This document shows, in pieces, positions 1 through 10,285 of a DNA stretch of 64,000 nucleotides. The stretch spans positions 1 through 64,000 of the forward strand of contig JBEULG010000019.1 in NCBI GenBank assembly GCA_041287425.1, read 5' to 3'. Made by a program: the position numbers and the translations under genes. The notes below the pieces were generated by a model, which was given only the letters and a program-made list of their open reading frames with translations, was not told where the DNA came from and did not search any database. The number at the start of each line of letters is the position of its first letter. Position 1 is the first letter of the stretch. This DNA comes from JAFGSI01 sp041287425. GTDB lineage: Bacteria > Chloroflexota > Anaerolineae > Anaerolineales > Villigracilaceae.

Positions 1-1
1 C

Positions 2-541
2 GAAGCGACGGCGGCCGCGCCGGTCGAAGCCCAGCCTGCCCCTGAACCGGGCGCGCCGGCCGAGGCGCCTCTGCCCGATTGGCTGGCCGACGCCGCCGCG
101 CCGGTCGCTGCCGATGCCGGCCCGGTAGCCCCAGACGAATGGGTTCCGGCTGCGCCGCCGGTTACGGAGGCGGTCCAGCCGCCGCCGGTCGCCGCGGCCG
201 TGCAGCCGCCGCCTTTGCCGGCCTCGACCCCCGTTCCGACCCAGTCGCGCGTGACGGGGATGCTGGCGCGCGTCCCGCCCCAGGATAAGGATGCCGAAAC
301 TCTGGCGGCGGCCCAGCGGGCGCTCGAACGCGGCCTCCTCGACGAGTCAATGCAGGAGTATTCCAAACTCATTAAGAAGGCGCGCCTCTTGGATGAAGTC
401 ATCCACGATTTGCGCGAGGCCATCTACCGCTTCCCGGTGGACATCATCGTCTGGCAGACGCTGGGCGATGCGTATATGCGCGCCAACCGCTTGCAGGAGG
501 CGCTGGACGCCTATACCAAAGCGGAGGAACTGCTGCGTTAG
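2..541 (+). CDS. TPR-domain protein, C-terminal part (5' end outside window)
   Basis: The reading frame is open from the left edge, so the start is missing; about 179 codons remain. The first ~75 visible residues are a Pro/Ala/Glu-rich linker (for example AEAPLPDWLADAAAP). The last ~90 residues form helix pairs, including LERGLLDESMQEYSKLIKKA and WQTLGDAYMRANRLQEALDAY, which match the tetratricopeptide-repeat pattern of alternating small and aromatic positions. TPR segments bind other proteins; the partner and the N-terminal domain cannot be seen. A hairpin followed by a T-rich stretch lies 35 nt after the stop. The TPR call is based on repeat pattern only. Confidence 0.75.
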   Translation, partial: EATAAAPVEAQPAPEPGAPAEAPLPDWLADAAAPVAADAGPVAPDEWVPAAPPVTEAVQPPPVAAAVQPPPLPASTPVPTQSRVTGMLARVPPQDKDAETLAAAQRALERGLLDESMQEYSKLIKKARLLDEVIHDLREAIYRFPVDIIVWQTLGDAYMRANRLQEALDAYTKAEELLR

Positions 542-575
542 CCGGAACGTTCCAGGCCGGACGTGGTAAAATCAG

Positions 576-600
576 GCCGCGGGAGAGAGCGTCCCGCGGC
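576..600 (+). terminator. Hairpin between the TPR gene and ndk
   Basis: GCCGCGGGA pairs with TCCCGCGGC (9 bp, 7-nt loop) and is followed by TATTCTTTT, the layout of an intrinsic terminator for the upstream gene. A TAAAAT box at 567-572 lies just before it. If that box is the ndk promoter, the hairpin would instead sit in the ndk leader. Confidence 0.5.
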
Positions 601-626
601 TATTCTTTTCACTGGAGATTTGCATC

Positions 627-1082
627 ATGGAACGTTCCCTTGTGCTCGTCAAACCCGATGGCGTTCAGCGCGGCCTGATCGGCGAGGTCATCAGCCGTCT
701 CGAACGGCGCGGTTTGCGTCTGGTGGCTGCCAAATTCATCGCCGTTTCGCGTTCACTGGCAGAGACTCATTATGCCATCCATAAAGGCAAGCCTTTTTAT
801 GATGGCCTGATTGCCTATATCACCTCTGCGCCGGTCATGGCTATGGTGTGGGAGGGCCCGAACGCAGTCGCCGCCATTCGCCAGACGATGGGTGCCACCC
901 GCCCGACCGAGGCTGCGCCCGGGTCGATTCGTCATGACTTTGCCCTCGAAGTCGGCCGCAACCTGACCCATGCTTCCGACACGCCCGAAAACGGCGAGAA
1001 AGAGGTCGCCTTGTGGTTTCAGCCTGAAGAATTGGTCGCCTGGCGGCGGGATACCGACCGCTGGATTTTCGAACAGGCGTAG
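627..1082 (+). CDS. ndk: Nucleoside diphosphate kinase
   Basis: Transfers the gamma phosphate of ATP to nucleoside diphosphates through a phosphohistidine, balancing (d)NTP pools in the cytosol. The 151-residue length matches the family. The N-terminus ERSLVLVKPDGVQRGLIG is the NDK signature around the nucleotide-binding lysine. The active-site segment NLTHASDTPENGEKEVALWF places the phosphorylated histidine at H115, with the usual following Ser/Asp and Glu. The ATG is preceded by GGAG at a 9-nt spacing. The gene is monocistronic: a hairpin precedes it and a bidirectional terminator separates it from the convergent rsfS. Confidence 0.97.
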   Translation: MERSLVLVKPDGVQRGLIGEVISRLERRGLRLVAAKFIAVSRSLAETHYAIHKGKPFYDGLIAYITSAPVMAMVWEGPNAVAAIRQTMGATRPTEAAPGSIRHDFALEVGRNLTHASDTPENGEKEVALWFQPEELVAWRRDTDRWIFEQA

Positions 1083-1085
1083 AAA

Positions 1086-1112
1086 CCGGGCGAGGTCACA
1101 GACCTCGCCCGG
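1086..1112. terminator. Bidirectional terminator between ndk and rsfS
   Basis: CCGGGCGAGGT and ACCTCGCCCGG form a perfect 11-bp stem (12 bp if the next C-G pair is counted) 3 nt after the ndk stop. CTCTTTGT follows on the plus strand. It lies between two convergent genes and can serve both. Confidence 0.75.
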
Positions 1113-1134
1113 CTCTTTGTCTGGGCAGGATATT

Positions 1135-1476
1135 TTATTGCAGCCTGAGAAGAATTTTCCCCTCTTTCCAGAGTTCTTCCAGCCGGTAGTAAGCGCGCAT
1201 GTGTGGGTCGAACAGGTGCACGACGATGTCGCCATAATCGAGGACGATCCAACCGGCCTCGGCCGCGCCCTCGCGGCGGCCCTTTTTGCGGTGCTGTTGC
1301 ATCTTCTCAAGAACACCGTCGGCCAGCGCGTCCAGCATGCGGTTGCTGGTGCCGGTGCACAGGATGAAATAGTCGGTGAAGGTCGTGACTTCCTGGACGT
1401 CGAGCAAGAGGATGTCCTCCCCCTTTTTATCTTCCAAAGCGGCGATGATGGTGCGGGTCAGGTCGAGTGTGTTCAG
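1135..1476 (-). CDS. rsfS: Ribosome silencing factor RsfS
   Basis: RsfS binds ribosomal protein L14 and blocks subunit joining when nutrients are short. The core EDILLLDVQ, TDYFILCTGTSNRMLDALAD, GWIVLDYGDIVVHLFDP and YYRLEELWKEGK is typical for the whole family. The first ATG/GTG/TTG in frame is a TTG at 1437, which would cut off the first helix. The frame is open to a TGA at 1480-1482, and the residues LNTLDLTRTIIAA align with the expected N-terminal helix. I therefore place the start at a CTG codon (1476), with GAGG 6 nt upstream; this is an inference. With that start the protein has 113 residues. The Shine-Dalgarno sequence overlaps the stop of thpR, so the two are probably co-transcribed and translationally coupled. 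Confidence 0.88.
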   Translation of the reverse strand: MNTLDLTRTIIAALEDKKGEDILLLDVQEVTTFTDYFILCTGTSNRMLDALADGVLEKMQQHRKKGRREGAAEAGWIVLDYGDIVVHLFDPHMRAYYRLEELWKEGKILLRLQ

Positions 1477-1484
1477 GATTCACC

Positions 1485-2084
1485 TCAAGGGATGGGAGTG
1501 GGAGGGATGGCTTGTAGCGGCAGAGAATACAGCCGGGTATAGACGGAGCCGCCGGGCTGAAGGTCGCTCTTGAAAATGTGAAGCGCCTCCACGAGAAAAT
1601 TGCCCAGCGGGGCGACGGCGGCGGTCTGCAGACTCTGGCGGATGCGTTCCAGGTCGGCCGCCGAGGCCGTCTGCGCCACGCGGCCGAGGGTGAGGTGGGG
1701 GCTGAAGGCGCGCCCCTCGGGCGGGTAGCCCAGCCGGGCGCAGACGGCCTCCACGCTGTGCTGCAGGCGGGCCAAGTCGGCCGGGGCCTCGAATCCAACC
1801 CAGATGACGCGCGGCCGGCGCGGGTTCGGGAAGACGCCCAGCCCGCCGACGGCGGCCCGGAATGCGGCATGAGTCTTCGCTTCGAGGCGCAAGACGTCGG
1901 CCAGCCGTTCCAGGTTGCCGGGCGAGACGTCTCCCAGAAATTTGAGCGTCAGGTGAATGTTTTGGGGCGCCACCCAGCGAATCAGCGGGCGCGGCAAGGC
2001 GGCCTGCAAATCGGCAGTCGCCCTGGTTATGGCTTGTTGAATTTCCGCCGGGAGTTCGATTGCTATGAAAGAACGCAGCATCAT
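1485..2084 (-). CDS. thpR: RNA 2',3'-cyclic phosphodiesterase (2H family)
   Basis: A 199-residue 2H phosphoesterase that opens 2',3'-cyclic phosphates on RNA; the family was earlier called 2'-5' RNA ligase. Both catalytic HxTx motifs are present: HLTL at residues 44-47 and HLTL at 130-133. Each lies in a beta-strand context (NIHLTLKFLG and FSPHLTLGRV) and the ~85-residue spacing is right. The N-terminus MMLRSFIAIELP is the standard start; ATG at 2084 lies 5 nt after the response-regulator stop. The open frame continues further upstream, but that part is antisense to or overlaps the response regulator and was not used. The gene lies between the response regulator and rsfS on one transcript. 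Confidence 0.93.
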   Translation of the reverse strand: MMLRSFIAIELPAEIQQAITRATADLQAALPRPLIRWVAPQNIHLTLKFLGDVSPGNLERLADVLRLEAKTHAAFRAAVGGLGVFPNPRRPRVIWVGFEAPADLARLQHSVEAVCARLGYPPEGRAFSPHLTLGRVAQTASAADLERIRQSLQTAAVAPLGNFLVEALHIFKSDLQPGGSVYTRLYSLPLQAIPPTPIP

Positions 2085-2089
2085 TACGG

Positions 2090-2476
2090 TCAGGCGTTTG
2101 CGACCCCCAGGACTTTTTCCACCGCTTCTTTGAGGTCCAGGTAGCCGACGGGTTTGGTCAAATAGACGGCCGCTCCGGCTTCCAGGCCGGTCTTGATGTC
2201 GGCAGGCATGCTCTTGGCAGAGACCACGATGACCGGTATTTTGGCCAGCCGCGGGTCGTTGCGCATGAAGCGCAGCACTTCCAGGCCGGAAATATCGGGC
2301 ATCATAATGTCCAGCACCACCGCGTCCGGAATTTCGCTGGAAATCAATTGCATCCCCGGCGCGCTGCTGGTGGCTTTCAGGACGCGAAAGCCGCTGACGC
2401 GCATCATTTCGGCGAACATTTCTGCCGCCTCTTGTTCGTCCTCGATGACGATGATGGTTTTCTCTGCCGCTGACAT
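2090..2476 (-). CDS. Single-domain response regulator (CheY/REC type)
   Basis: A 128-residue stand-alone receiver domain without output domain. Key residues are present: acidic pair E12-D13, phosphoacceptor D56 in VVLDIMMPD, S86 in VVSAKS and K108 in LTKPVG. A longer frame exists upstream, but ATG at 2476 (MSAAEKTIIVIEDE) fits the start of the REC fold, so the extra 19 residues are left out. It probably works by protein contact with an unknown target or passes phosphate in a relay. No cognate kinase is adjacent; orphan kinases lie at 12.5 and 36 kb. Confidence 0.88.
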   Translation of the reverse strand: MSAAEKTIIVIEDEQEAAEMFAEMMRVSGFRVLKATSSAPGMQLISSEIPDAVVLDIMMPDISGLEVLRFMRNDPRLAKIPVIVVSAKSMPADIKTGLEAGAAVYLTKPVGYLDLKEAVEKVLGVANA

Positions 2477-2547
2477 ACCGATCCAGTTTCTGTGAGATAG
2501 CGCAAAAATAGCACAAGATGAGAGAAATGACAAGGGGGTTGCTGCGT

Positions 2548-3906
2548 TTACGGCAAGCGTCCCAGGTCGGACGGGCTGTCCACGTCCACCAGCAGGCTCT
2601 CGTCATGCCAGGGCAGGTAGGCGAGGGGGAAGCGGGAGAAGAGGGCGCGCCCGCCGACGTCGCCGCGCAGTTCCTGCAGGGCGGGGAAGGTCAGGCGGTC
2701 GAACAAGACCGGATTGGCGCGCTGACCGCCCACCTGAGGCGCCAGAATGGGGGGCAGGCCGCGGCGATGCGCCTCCACCAGCGCCCGCAGCAGGGTCGGC
2801 GGGACCTGCGGCTGGTCGGCCAGCAGGAAGATGGCCGCCCCCGCCGTCTCAGGCAGGGCGGCCAGGCCGGCCCGCAGCGACGAACTCTGGCCGCTTTGCC
2901 AGGCGGCGTTGCGGACGATTTTGACCGGCAAATCCTGGACGGCCGCTTCGATCCGCTCTGCCTCCGCGCCGCTGACCACGACTACCGGCGCCAGGCCGGC
3001 TGCCAGGGCGTTCTCGGCCGCCTGGCGCACGAAAGGCTTGCCGCGCCAGAGGAGCAACTGTTTGGGCTGACCAAAGCGGCTCGATCCACCGGCGGCCAAG
3101 ACGATGCCTGCCGCCTGTTCGTACACGGAAAAGACTTCTTCGGTTTGCAAAGCGGCGACGACAACCGCCTGGTAAGTTCCCAGCAAGGCGGAGGCGATTT
3201 TGCCGCCGACGGCTTGCAGGGCGGGGGTATCGGCCTGGTTGAGCAGCGCCACCCGCCGCGCCCCGGCCGGGATGCCTTTCAGACCGCCTTCTGGGTGGAG
3301 CAGGACGCGGGTGACAGCCTCGGCAGTGATTGCTTCTTCCGGCTTCAGGCGGCTCAGGCGGGCGAAGTGTTCCGGGCGATGGACGGTCGCCTCCGTCGGC
3401 GGCTGACCCAGGCCGAGTAATCCGGCCAGCACGACCACGCTCTCGGCGCAGGCCGGGATGAGCGGCTCGTAGTCTGCCGGGGCTTTGAGCGCTCGGCGGC
3501 GCGCCCCGTCGGCTTCGATCAGGAGCGGGATGGCCCGCCTCCGGCACATTTCGTGTAGCCACATTAAATCATCGGCAGCCAGGCCGGTCAGGCGGTCATC
3601 AACCGGCGGGCCGCTGACCAGCGTCACGCCGGGGGGAAGGGTGTCTTCCAGGCTGTCCAGGTCGGCGCGACTTGCAACGGTCAAATGGCGGTCCGCGCCG
3701 GCGGTTTGCCACACCCCGAGGTGGGTTGTGGTCGTTACGAGCACGGCAGGGAACAGACTGCCGCTCAGTTGACGGGCGAGTTGAAAGAGGGCGCTCGTCT
3801 TCCCGCCGGCGCCGCTCAGGGCCAGGGTGAGGGGACGTCTCTCCCAGGCGAGGGCAGACGGGAAGGAGGGAGGCGGAAGGAGGCGCAAAGCCTGAGCCAG
3901 ATTCAT
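2548..3906 (-). CDS. YqeC-MocA fusion: Mo-hydroxylase accessory protein with NTP-transferase domain
   Basis: 452 residues in two parts. Residues ~1-265 match the YqeC family (selenium-dependent hydroxylase accessory protein): P-loop LSGAGGKTSALF near residue 30, VTTTTHLG, and IEADGARRRALKAP. Residues ~268-452 are a MobA/MocA-type nucleotidyltransferase with LAAGGSSRFGQPKQLLLW, the GxxSSSLRAGL segment and LLADQPQVPP, where the Asp should bind metal. MocA-type enzymes make the cytosine dinucleotide form of molybdopterin used by molybdenum hydroxylases. YqeC and MocA are usually separate genes. With YqeB and the hydroxylase subunits downstream, this points to one maturation pathway. It is divergent from hisS. 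The function of YqeC itself is not established biochemically. Confidence 0.88.
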   Translation of the reverse strand: MNLAQALRLLPPPSFPSALAWERRPLTLALSGAGGKTSALFQLARQLSGSLFPAVLVTTTTHLGVWQTAGADRHLTVASRADLDSLEDTLPPGVTLVSGPPVDDRLTGLAADDLMWLHEMCRRRAIPLLIEADGARRRALKAPADYEPLIPACAESVVVLAGLLGLGQPPTEATVHRPEHFARLSRLKPEEAITAEAVTRVLLHPEGGLKGIPAGARRVALLNQADTPALQAVGGKIASALLGTYQAVVVAALQTEEVFSVYEQAAGIVLAAGGSSRFGQPKQLLLWRGKPFVRQAAENALAAGLAPVVVVSGAEAERIEAAVQDLPVKIVRNAAWQSGQSSSLRAGLAALPETAGAAIFLLADQPQVPPTLLRALVEAHRRGLPPILAPQVGGQRANPVLFDRLTFPALQELRGDVGGRALFSRFPLAYLPWHDESLLVDVDSPSDLGRLP

Positions 3907-4032
3907 GTTGATCGAGCCGGAGTGATTATAGCGGCTTTTGTTGCCGGGCGAGGATGATTTAACGTCAATGCCGCAAATGCTGCAAGTATGCTAAAATCGG
4001 GCGCGTGAGCCCCCTTTGTGAGGAGTTAGACG

Positions 4033-5304
4033 ATGAAGACAATCATCCCGGCCGTCAAAGGCACGCGCGAGTTTTATCCTGAGCAGATGGCGCTGCGCAA
4101 CTATCTGGCGCAGAAGGCCCGCCAGGCGGCGGAGGCGTTTGGGTATCAGGAATGGGACGGCCCTTTCCTGGAAAAAATCGATTTGTATGCGGCCAAATCG
4201 GGCGAGGAACTGGTCAAGGAGCAGTCGTTCGTCTTTCAGGATCGCGGCGGCGAATTGGTGACGCTGCGCCCCGAACTGACGCCCAGCCTGGCGCGCATGA
4301 TCGCCGCCCGCCAGAACGAACTCGTCTATCCGCTGCGCTGGTGGTCGTTTGGCCCCTTCTGGCGCTATGAGCGGCCGCAGAAGGGACGCTCGCGCGAGTT
4401 TTTCCAATGGAATGTGGACATGCTGGGCGTCGAGTCGCCGGAGGCAGATGCCGAACTGATTGCCGTGGCGGTGACCTTCCTCAAGTCGGTGGGACTCAAG
4501 CCGCAGGAGGCGCGTCTGTTCGTCAACAACCGCCGCCTGATGGACGCCCGTTTCGATGCCCTGGACATCCCGCCGGAGAATCGGCTGGCCGTTTCGAATC
4601 TGGTGGACCGGCGCAGCAAGATGAGGCCGGAGGCCTGGGAGGCCTACGCGGCCGAAGTGGGTCTGCGCCCGGCGCAGTTGGACGGGCTGAAGGCGCTGCT
4701 GGCCGATAAGGATTTGTGGCAGACCTGGGAAGAACTGGTGCGCCTGTTCGATGCCCTGGAAGCGCTGGGTGTGCGCGAGTATGTCGAATTCGACCCCAAC
4801 ATCGTGCGCGGCCTGCTCTATTACACCGGCACGGTCTTCGAGGCTTTCGATTTGAGCGGCGGCGTGCGGCGCGCCATCCTGGGCGGCGGCCGGTACGACA
4901 ATCTGTTGGCCGAGGTGGGCGGCGAACCGCTGGCCGGGGTCGGCTTTGCGATGGGCGACGTGGTGATTGGCATCGTCCTGGAGGAGCGCGGCCTGCTGCC
5001 GCCTTTCCCGCCGACCCCCGCGCCGGTGCTGGTGACCGTCTTTGATGCCTCTCTGTGGCTGGATTCGCTGCGCCTGGCGGCCGAGTTGCGCCAAGCGGGG
5101 CTGAACGTGACCTGCTACCCGGAGCCGGCCAAACTGCCGCGCCAGTTCAAATTTGCCGACCGGATGGGCATGCGGGTCGTGGTCGTTTGCGGCCCGGACG
5201 AGGCCGCCGCCGCTCAGGTGACGCTCAAGAACCTGGGGGATGGCAGTCAGGTGCGGGTGCGCCGCGCCGAGGCGGCCGAATCCATTCGCCGGATGCTGGG
5301 CTGA
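4033..5304 (+). CDS. hisS: Histidyl-tRNA synthetase
   Basis: Class II aminoacyl-tRNA synthetase that charges tRNA-His. The 423-residue protein shows VKGTREFYPEQ at the N-terminus, motif 2 around FGPFWRYERPQKGRSREFFQ, the histidine-specific RGLLYYTGTVFE segment, GGGRYDNLL, and a C-terminal alpha/beta anticodon-binding domain starting near residue 330 (PVLVTVFD). A complete anticodon domain argues for a true synthetase rather than the HisZ paralogue. AGGAG lies 7 nt before the ATG. A TAAAAT box at 3992-3997 is a candidate -10. The gene splits the Mo-hydroxylase accessory genes and converges tail to tail with YqeB, with 1 nt between stops. Confidence 0.95.
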   Translation: MKTIIPAVKGTREFYPEQMALRNYLAQKARQAAEAFGYQEWDGPFLEKIDLYAAKSGEELVKEQSFVFQDRGGELVTLRPELTPSLARMIAARQNELVYPLRWWSFGPFWRYERPQKGRSREFFQWNVDMLGVESPEADAELIAVAVTFLKSVGLKPQEARLFVNNRRLMDARFDALDIPPENRLAVSNLVDRRSKMRPEAWEAYAAEVGLRPAQLDGLKALLADKDLWQTWEELVRLFDALEALGVREYVEFDPNIVRGLLYYTGTVFEAFDLSGGVRRAILGGGRYDNLLAEVGGEPLAGVGFAMGDVVIGIVLEERGLLPPFPPTPAPVLVTVFDASLWLDSLRLAAELRQAGLNVTCYPEPAKLPRQFKFADRMGMRVVVVCGPDEAAAAQVTLKNLGDGSQVRVRRAEAAESIRRMLG

Positions 5305-5305
5305 C

Positions 5306-6139
5306 TCAGGCCCACAATTTTCCCCGCACTTCGGGCCTGGTCAGAATCGCTTCCAGCACGCCGCCGCCGACCGCCAGGGCTTTGTCGGAGACGAGGAAAC
5401 AGTAACGCCGCTCGCCGCGCGGGTCCACGTCGCCGATTTTGAGACCGCGCCGGACGCGCAGGCCGGGGCGAATCAGCCCGCGCAGCACGCCTTTGAAGGG
5501 GCTGAACACCGGCCGCGGCTCCGGGCTTCCCGATTCCTGTTCCTCTCGAACTTCCGCAATCAATTCCCCCTCTTCACACAGGTCGCCGATGTCCTTGTGG
5601 GCGATCAAGATGCCATCGGCGGGAGCGCGCAAGACGCGGCGCGGGTCGCCCTCCGGCAGGCCGCTGTCGGGGTTTGGGCCGCCCTGCCAATAGACGCGTC
5701 CCAGGGTGTGGCCGCGCTGCGTCTCGACCGCGGCCTGGCAGTTGACGCCCGCTTCGAAGCCCGGCCCCAGGCCGATGTACAGGGCCGGGACGTAGCCAAT
5801 CGGCTCAGGCGGCGCCTTCGTCATGCGTCCGTCTACGATGACCAGCGGGTGCAGGGCTTTGGCTGCCGTGCAGTCGGGGTCAATGAGGACGGGCACCTGT
5901 TGCTTGCCCAGAATGGTCAGGATGCGCAGGGTGTCGGCCGGGTCGTCGACGCGGCGGGCCGTATGTCCCTCGACCGTGACTTCGCCGGCGTAGACGGCTT
6001 CGGCGAAACAGACCGCCCGCCGCACACACAACGGTTCGGGCAGTTCGGTGACGACCACCCGCAGGCCGGCGCGCAGCAAACGGACTGCCGCGCCGGTTGC
6101 CTGTTCTCCTCCGCCGCGGACGAGCAGGATGGCCGGCAT
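5306..6139 (-). CDS. yqeB: YqeB-type selenium-dependent Mo-hydroxylase maturation protein (EF2563 family)
   Basis: 277 residues of the family annotated as selenium-dependent molybdenum hydroxylase system protein. The N-terminus MPAILLVRGGGEQATGAAVRLL is a Rossmann-like glycine-rich loop. The middle contains LIDPDCTAAKALHPLVIVDGRMTK and GLGPGFEAGVNCQAAVET, and the C-terminal half resembles a barrel or lipoyl-like fold (GILIAHKDIGDLCEEGELIAEV). Genetic and comparative work associates this family with hydroxylases carrying a labile selenium ligand. Its ATG directly abuts the stop of the Mo subunit, so it is the last gene of that operon. Confidence 0.88.
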   Translation of the reverse strand: MPAILLVRGGGEQATGAAVRLLRAGLRVVVTELPEPLCVRRAVCFAEAVYAGEVTVEGHTARRVDDPADTLRILTILGKQQVPVLIDPDCTAAKALHPLVIVDGRMTKAPPEPIGYVPALYIGLGPGFEAGVNCQAAVETQRGHTLGRVYWQGGPNPDSGLPEGDPRRVLRAPADGILIAHKDIGDLCEEGELIAEVREEQESGSPEPRPVFSPFKGVLRGLIRPGLRVRRGLKIGDVDPRGERRYCFLVSDKALAVGGGVLEAILTRPEVRGKLWA

Positions 6140-8344
<2,205 letters not shown>

Positions 8345-8363
8345 AGCCTTTTTCTCTCAAGTC

Positions 8364-8786
8364 TCAACGTTTGTATGGTTTCGCCTTGCGCCGCGGCGGC
8401 GGAGCGTCCACCGGCGTGTAGAGCGGCGGCGCGAAGGCACTGTAAATCAGGGAGTATATGAAAGAAAAAATGACCGACAACAACCCCAGGATGACGACAA
8501 AGAAGACCAGGATGGCGAGCAGGTTGTTGATGCCGTGAATGAAGCGGGCGATATCTTCGAGAACCGGCACGTTCCAGACCCAGCCGGGAAATGATATCCG
8601 CCCCAACAGTTGAGGCGGAATTGGCCAGCCGTTCTGGATGCCCGTTTCCACCAGCACGATGGTCAGCGCGTAGGAGAGAATGGGGACGAGAATCATCATC
8701 AGGCAGCCGATGCCGCGCCAGATGGGATGGACGTTGTCGGGCGGGCGGGGCGGAACCGGCCGCTGGTACTTGGCGTACTTCGCCAT
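8364..8786 (-). CDS. Small membrane protein inside the Mo-hydroxylase operon
   Basis: 140 residues; not a family I recognise. After a Pro-rich, basic N-terminus (YAKYQRPVPPRPPDN) come two or three hydrophobic helices: CLMMILVPILSYALTIVLVE, and a longer stretch LLAILVFFVVILGLLSVIFS. The tail is basic and proline-rich (PPPRRKAKPYKR), which suggests a cytoplasmic end. AGGAGG lies 5 nt before the ATG at 8786. It starts 13 nt after the FAD/2Fe-2S gene and ends 19 nt before the Mo-subunit gene, so it is co-transcribed with them. A role as membrane anchor is possible but unproven. Confidence 0.78.
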   Translation of the reverse strand: MAKYAKYQRPVPPRPPDNVHPIWRGIGCLMMILVPILSYALTIVLVETGIQNGWPIPPQLLGRISFPGWVWNVPVLEDIARFIHGINNLLAILVFFVVILGLLSVIFSFIYSLIYSAFAPPLYTPVDAPPPRRKAKPYKR

Positions 8787-8799
8787 ATCTGCCTCCTGT

Positions 8800-10215
8800 T
8801 CAGAGACTGGATGCGTCTTCGATGGCCTGGACGATTTTGTAATATCCCGTACAGCGGCACAGGTTGCCGGCGATGGCCTGGACAATCTCGGCCTGGGTGG
8901 GGCGAGGTTTTTCTTCCAGCAACTTAACGCCGGACATGATGAAGCCGGGCGTACAGTAGCCGCACTGGACGGCGCCATCGCGGATGAAGGTTTCCTGGAG
9001 GGGGTGCAGGCTTTCGCCCTGTGCCAACCCTTCGATGGTCACGATTTCGGCGCCGTGGGCGCGCGGGGCAGGCACCAGGCAGGCCATCACCGCCTTGCCG
9101 TCCAGGAAGACGGTGCAGGCGCCGCATTCACCCTCGGCGCAGCCCTCTTTGGTGCCGGTCAATCCGGCCTCCTCGCGCAGCAGGCGCAGGAGAGTCTTCT
9201 CGTGGCCGGAGGTGAATGTGTATGGCCGGCCGTTGATGGTCGTTTGGATGGGAGCGGCAGTGAGAGGCGGGCTTTCCTCGGCAGCGAAGGGGAGATGCCC
9301 TGCGTTGGGCGCTTGTCCCCACAGAAGCACGGGCTCGGCGGGGACGCCTTCCTGCTCGCGTTTTTCGCGCAGCAGGCGCAAGCCGCGCCGCACGAGGCTG
9401 GAGACCAGGTAGCGGCGGTAATCGGCCGAGCCGCGCAAATCGTCAATGGGGCGGGCGGCGTCGGCAGCCAGGCGGGCAGCCTGCTCGATGGTTTCATCCG
9501 TCAGCGTTTTGCCGGCCAGGAAAGCCTGGGCCGCCTCGGCGTGGATGATGGTCGGTGCGACGGCCCCCAGGGTGATGACCGCCGACTGGACGGTTTCGGC
9601 CTCCAGGTCCAGCAGGATGGCGGCGTTGACGACGGAGATGGCCTGGGCGCGGCGCAGTCCCATCTTGACAAAGAGTCCGCGTTGGGTTGTCTTCATGGCC
9701 GGGAAGGCAATTTCGGCCAGCAGTTCGTCCGGCTGCATGACCGTCTGGCGGACGCCGGTGTAGAATTCGGCCAGCGGGACGCGGCGGCTGCCTTTTGCGG
9801 AACGCAGTGTCACCCACGCGCCGAGAGCCATCAACGGCGGGATGGTGTCGTTGGCCGGGCTGGCGGTGATGAGGTTGCCGGCAATCGTGCCGCGGTTGCG
9901 GATTTGCGGCGAGCCGACCTGCCAGGCGGCCTGCACCAGGGGGAAGGCGTGCTGGCGCAGCAGGCTGGAGGCGACACAATGGTTGTGGGTTACCAGCGGG
10001 CCGAGGTGGATGATGTTTTGCTCATCGAGGCGGATTTCGTCCTGGCGGGGGATGCGGCTGATGTCGATGAGCGTTTCGATGCCGCGGCGAACGCCGCGCT
10101 CGAGTTCCAGAATCAGGTCGGTGCCGCCGGCGATGAGGCGGGCTGTTTGCCCGTGTTCGGCCAGCAGACGGATGGCCTGGTCGAGGGAGGTAACGTTAAT
10201 GTAGTTCGTCCACAT
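8800..10215 (-). CDS. FAD-binding and [2Fe-2S] subunit fusion of a molybdenum hydroxylase
   Basis: 471 residues. The N-terminal ~290 residues are the FAD-binding domain: LIAGGTDLILELERG, QIRNRGTIAGNL and ASPANDTIPPLMAL are the flavin-site signatures. After a linker, residues ~315-471 are the two-cluster ferredoxin-like subunit: CAEGECGACTVFLDG with a later Cys for the plant-type cluster, and CGYCTPGF plus CRCTGYY for the second cluster. The order FAD then Fe-S differs from eukaryotic xanthine dehydrogenase (Fe-S, FAD, Mo). ATG at 10215 is preferred; a GTG 8 codons upstream is possible but lies inside a hairpin. It passes electrons from the Mo subunit at 6140-8344. Confidence 0.93.
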   Translation of the reverse strand: MWTNYINVTSLDQAIRLLAEHGQTARLIAGGTDLILELERGVRRGIETLIDISRIPRQDEIRLDEQNIIHLGPLVTHNHCVASSLLRQHAFPLVQAAWQVGSPQIRNRGTIAGNLITASPANDTIPPLMALGAWVTLRSAKGSRRVPLAEFYTGVRQTVMQPDELLAEIAFPAMKTTQRGLFVKMGLRRAQAISVVNAAILLDLEAETVQSAVITLGAVAPTIIHAEAAQAFLAGKTLTDETIEQAARLAADAARPIDDLRGSADYRRYLVSSLVRRGLRLLREKREQEGVPAEPVLLWGQAPNAGHLPFAAEESPPLTAAPIQTTINGRPYTFTSGHEKTLLRLLREEAGLTGTKEGCAEGECGACTVFLDGKAVMACLVPAPRAHGAEIVTIEGLAQGESLHPLQETFIRDGAVQCGYCTPGFIMSGVKLLEEKPRPTQAEIVQAIAGNLCRCTGYYKIVQAIEDASSL

Positions 10216-10231
10216 AGGGTTATTAAACCAT

Positions 10232-10266
10232 AAAGACACGAAGGATGCAAATCGCTTCGTGTCTTT
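10232..10266 (-). terminator. Hairpin between the hypothetical gene and the hydroxylase operon
   Basis: AAAGACACGAAG and CTTCGTGTCTTT form a perfect 12-bp stem around an 11-nt loop. It lies 19 nt after the stop of the 10286-10819 gene and 16 nt before the ATG of the hydroxylase operon. On the minus strand the stem ends in T residues, so it most likely terminates the upstream gene, but it could also act in the hydroxylase leader. Confidence 0.6.
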
Positions 10267-10285
10267 GGGCCGGCTGAGGGGGGAA

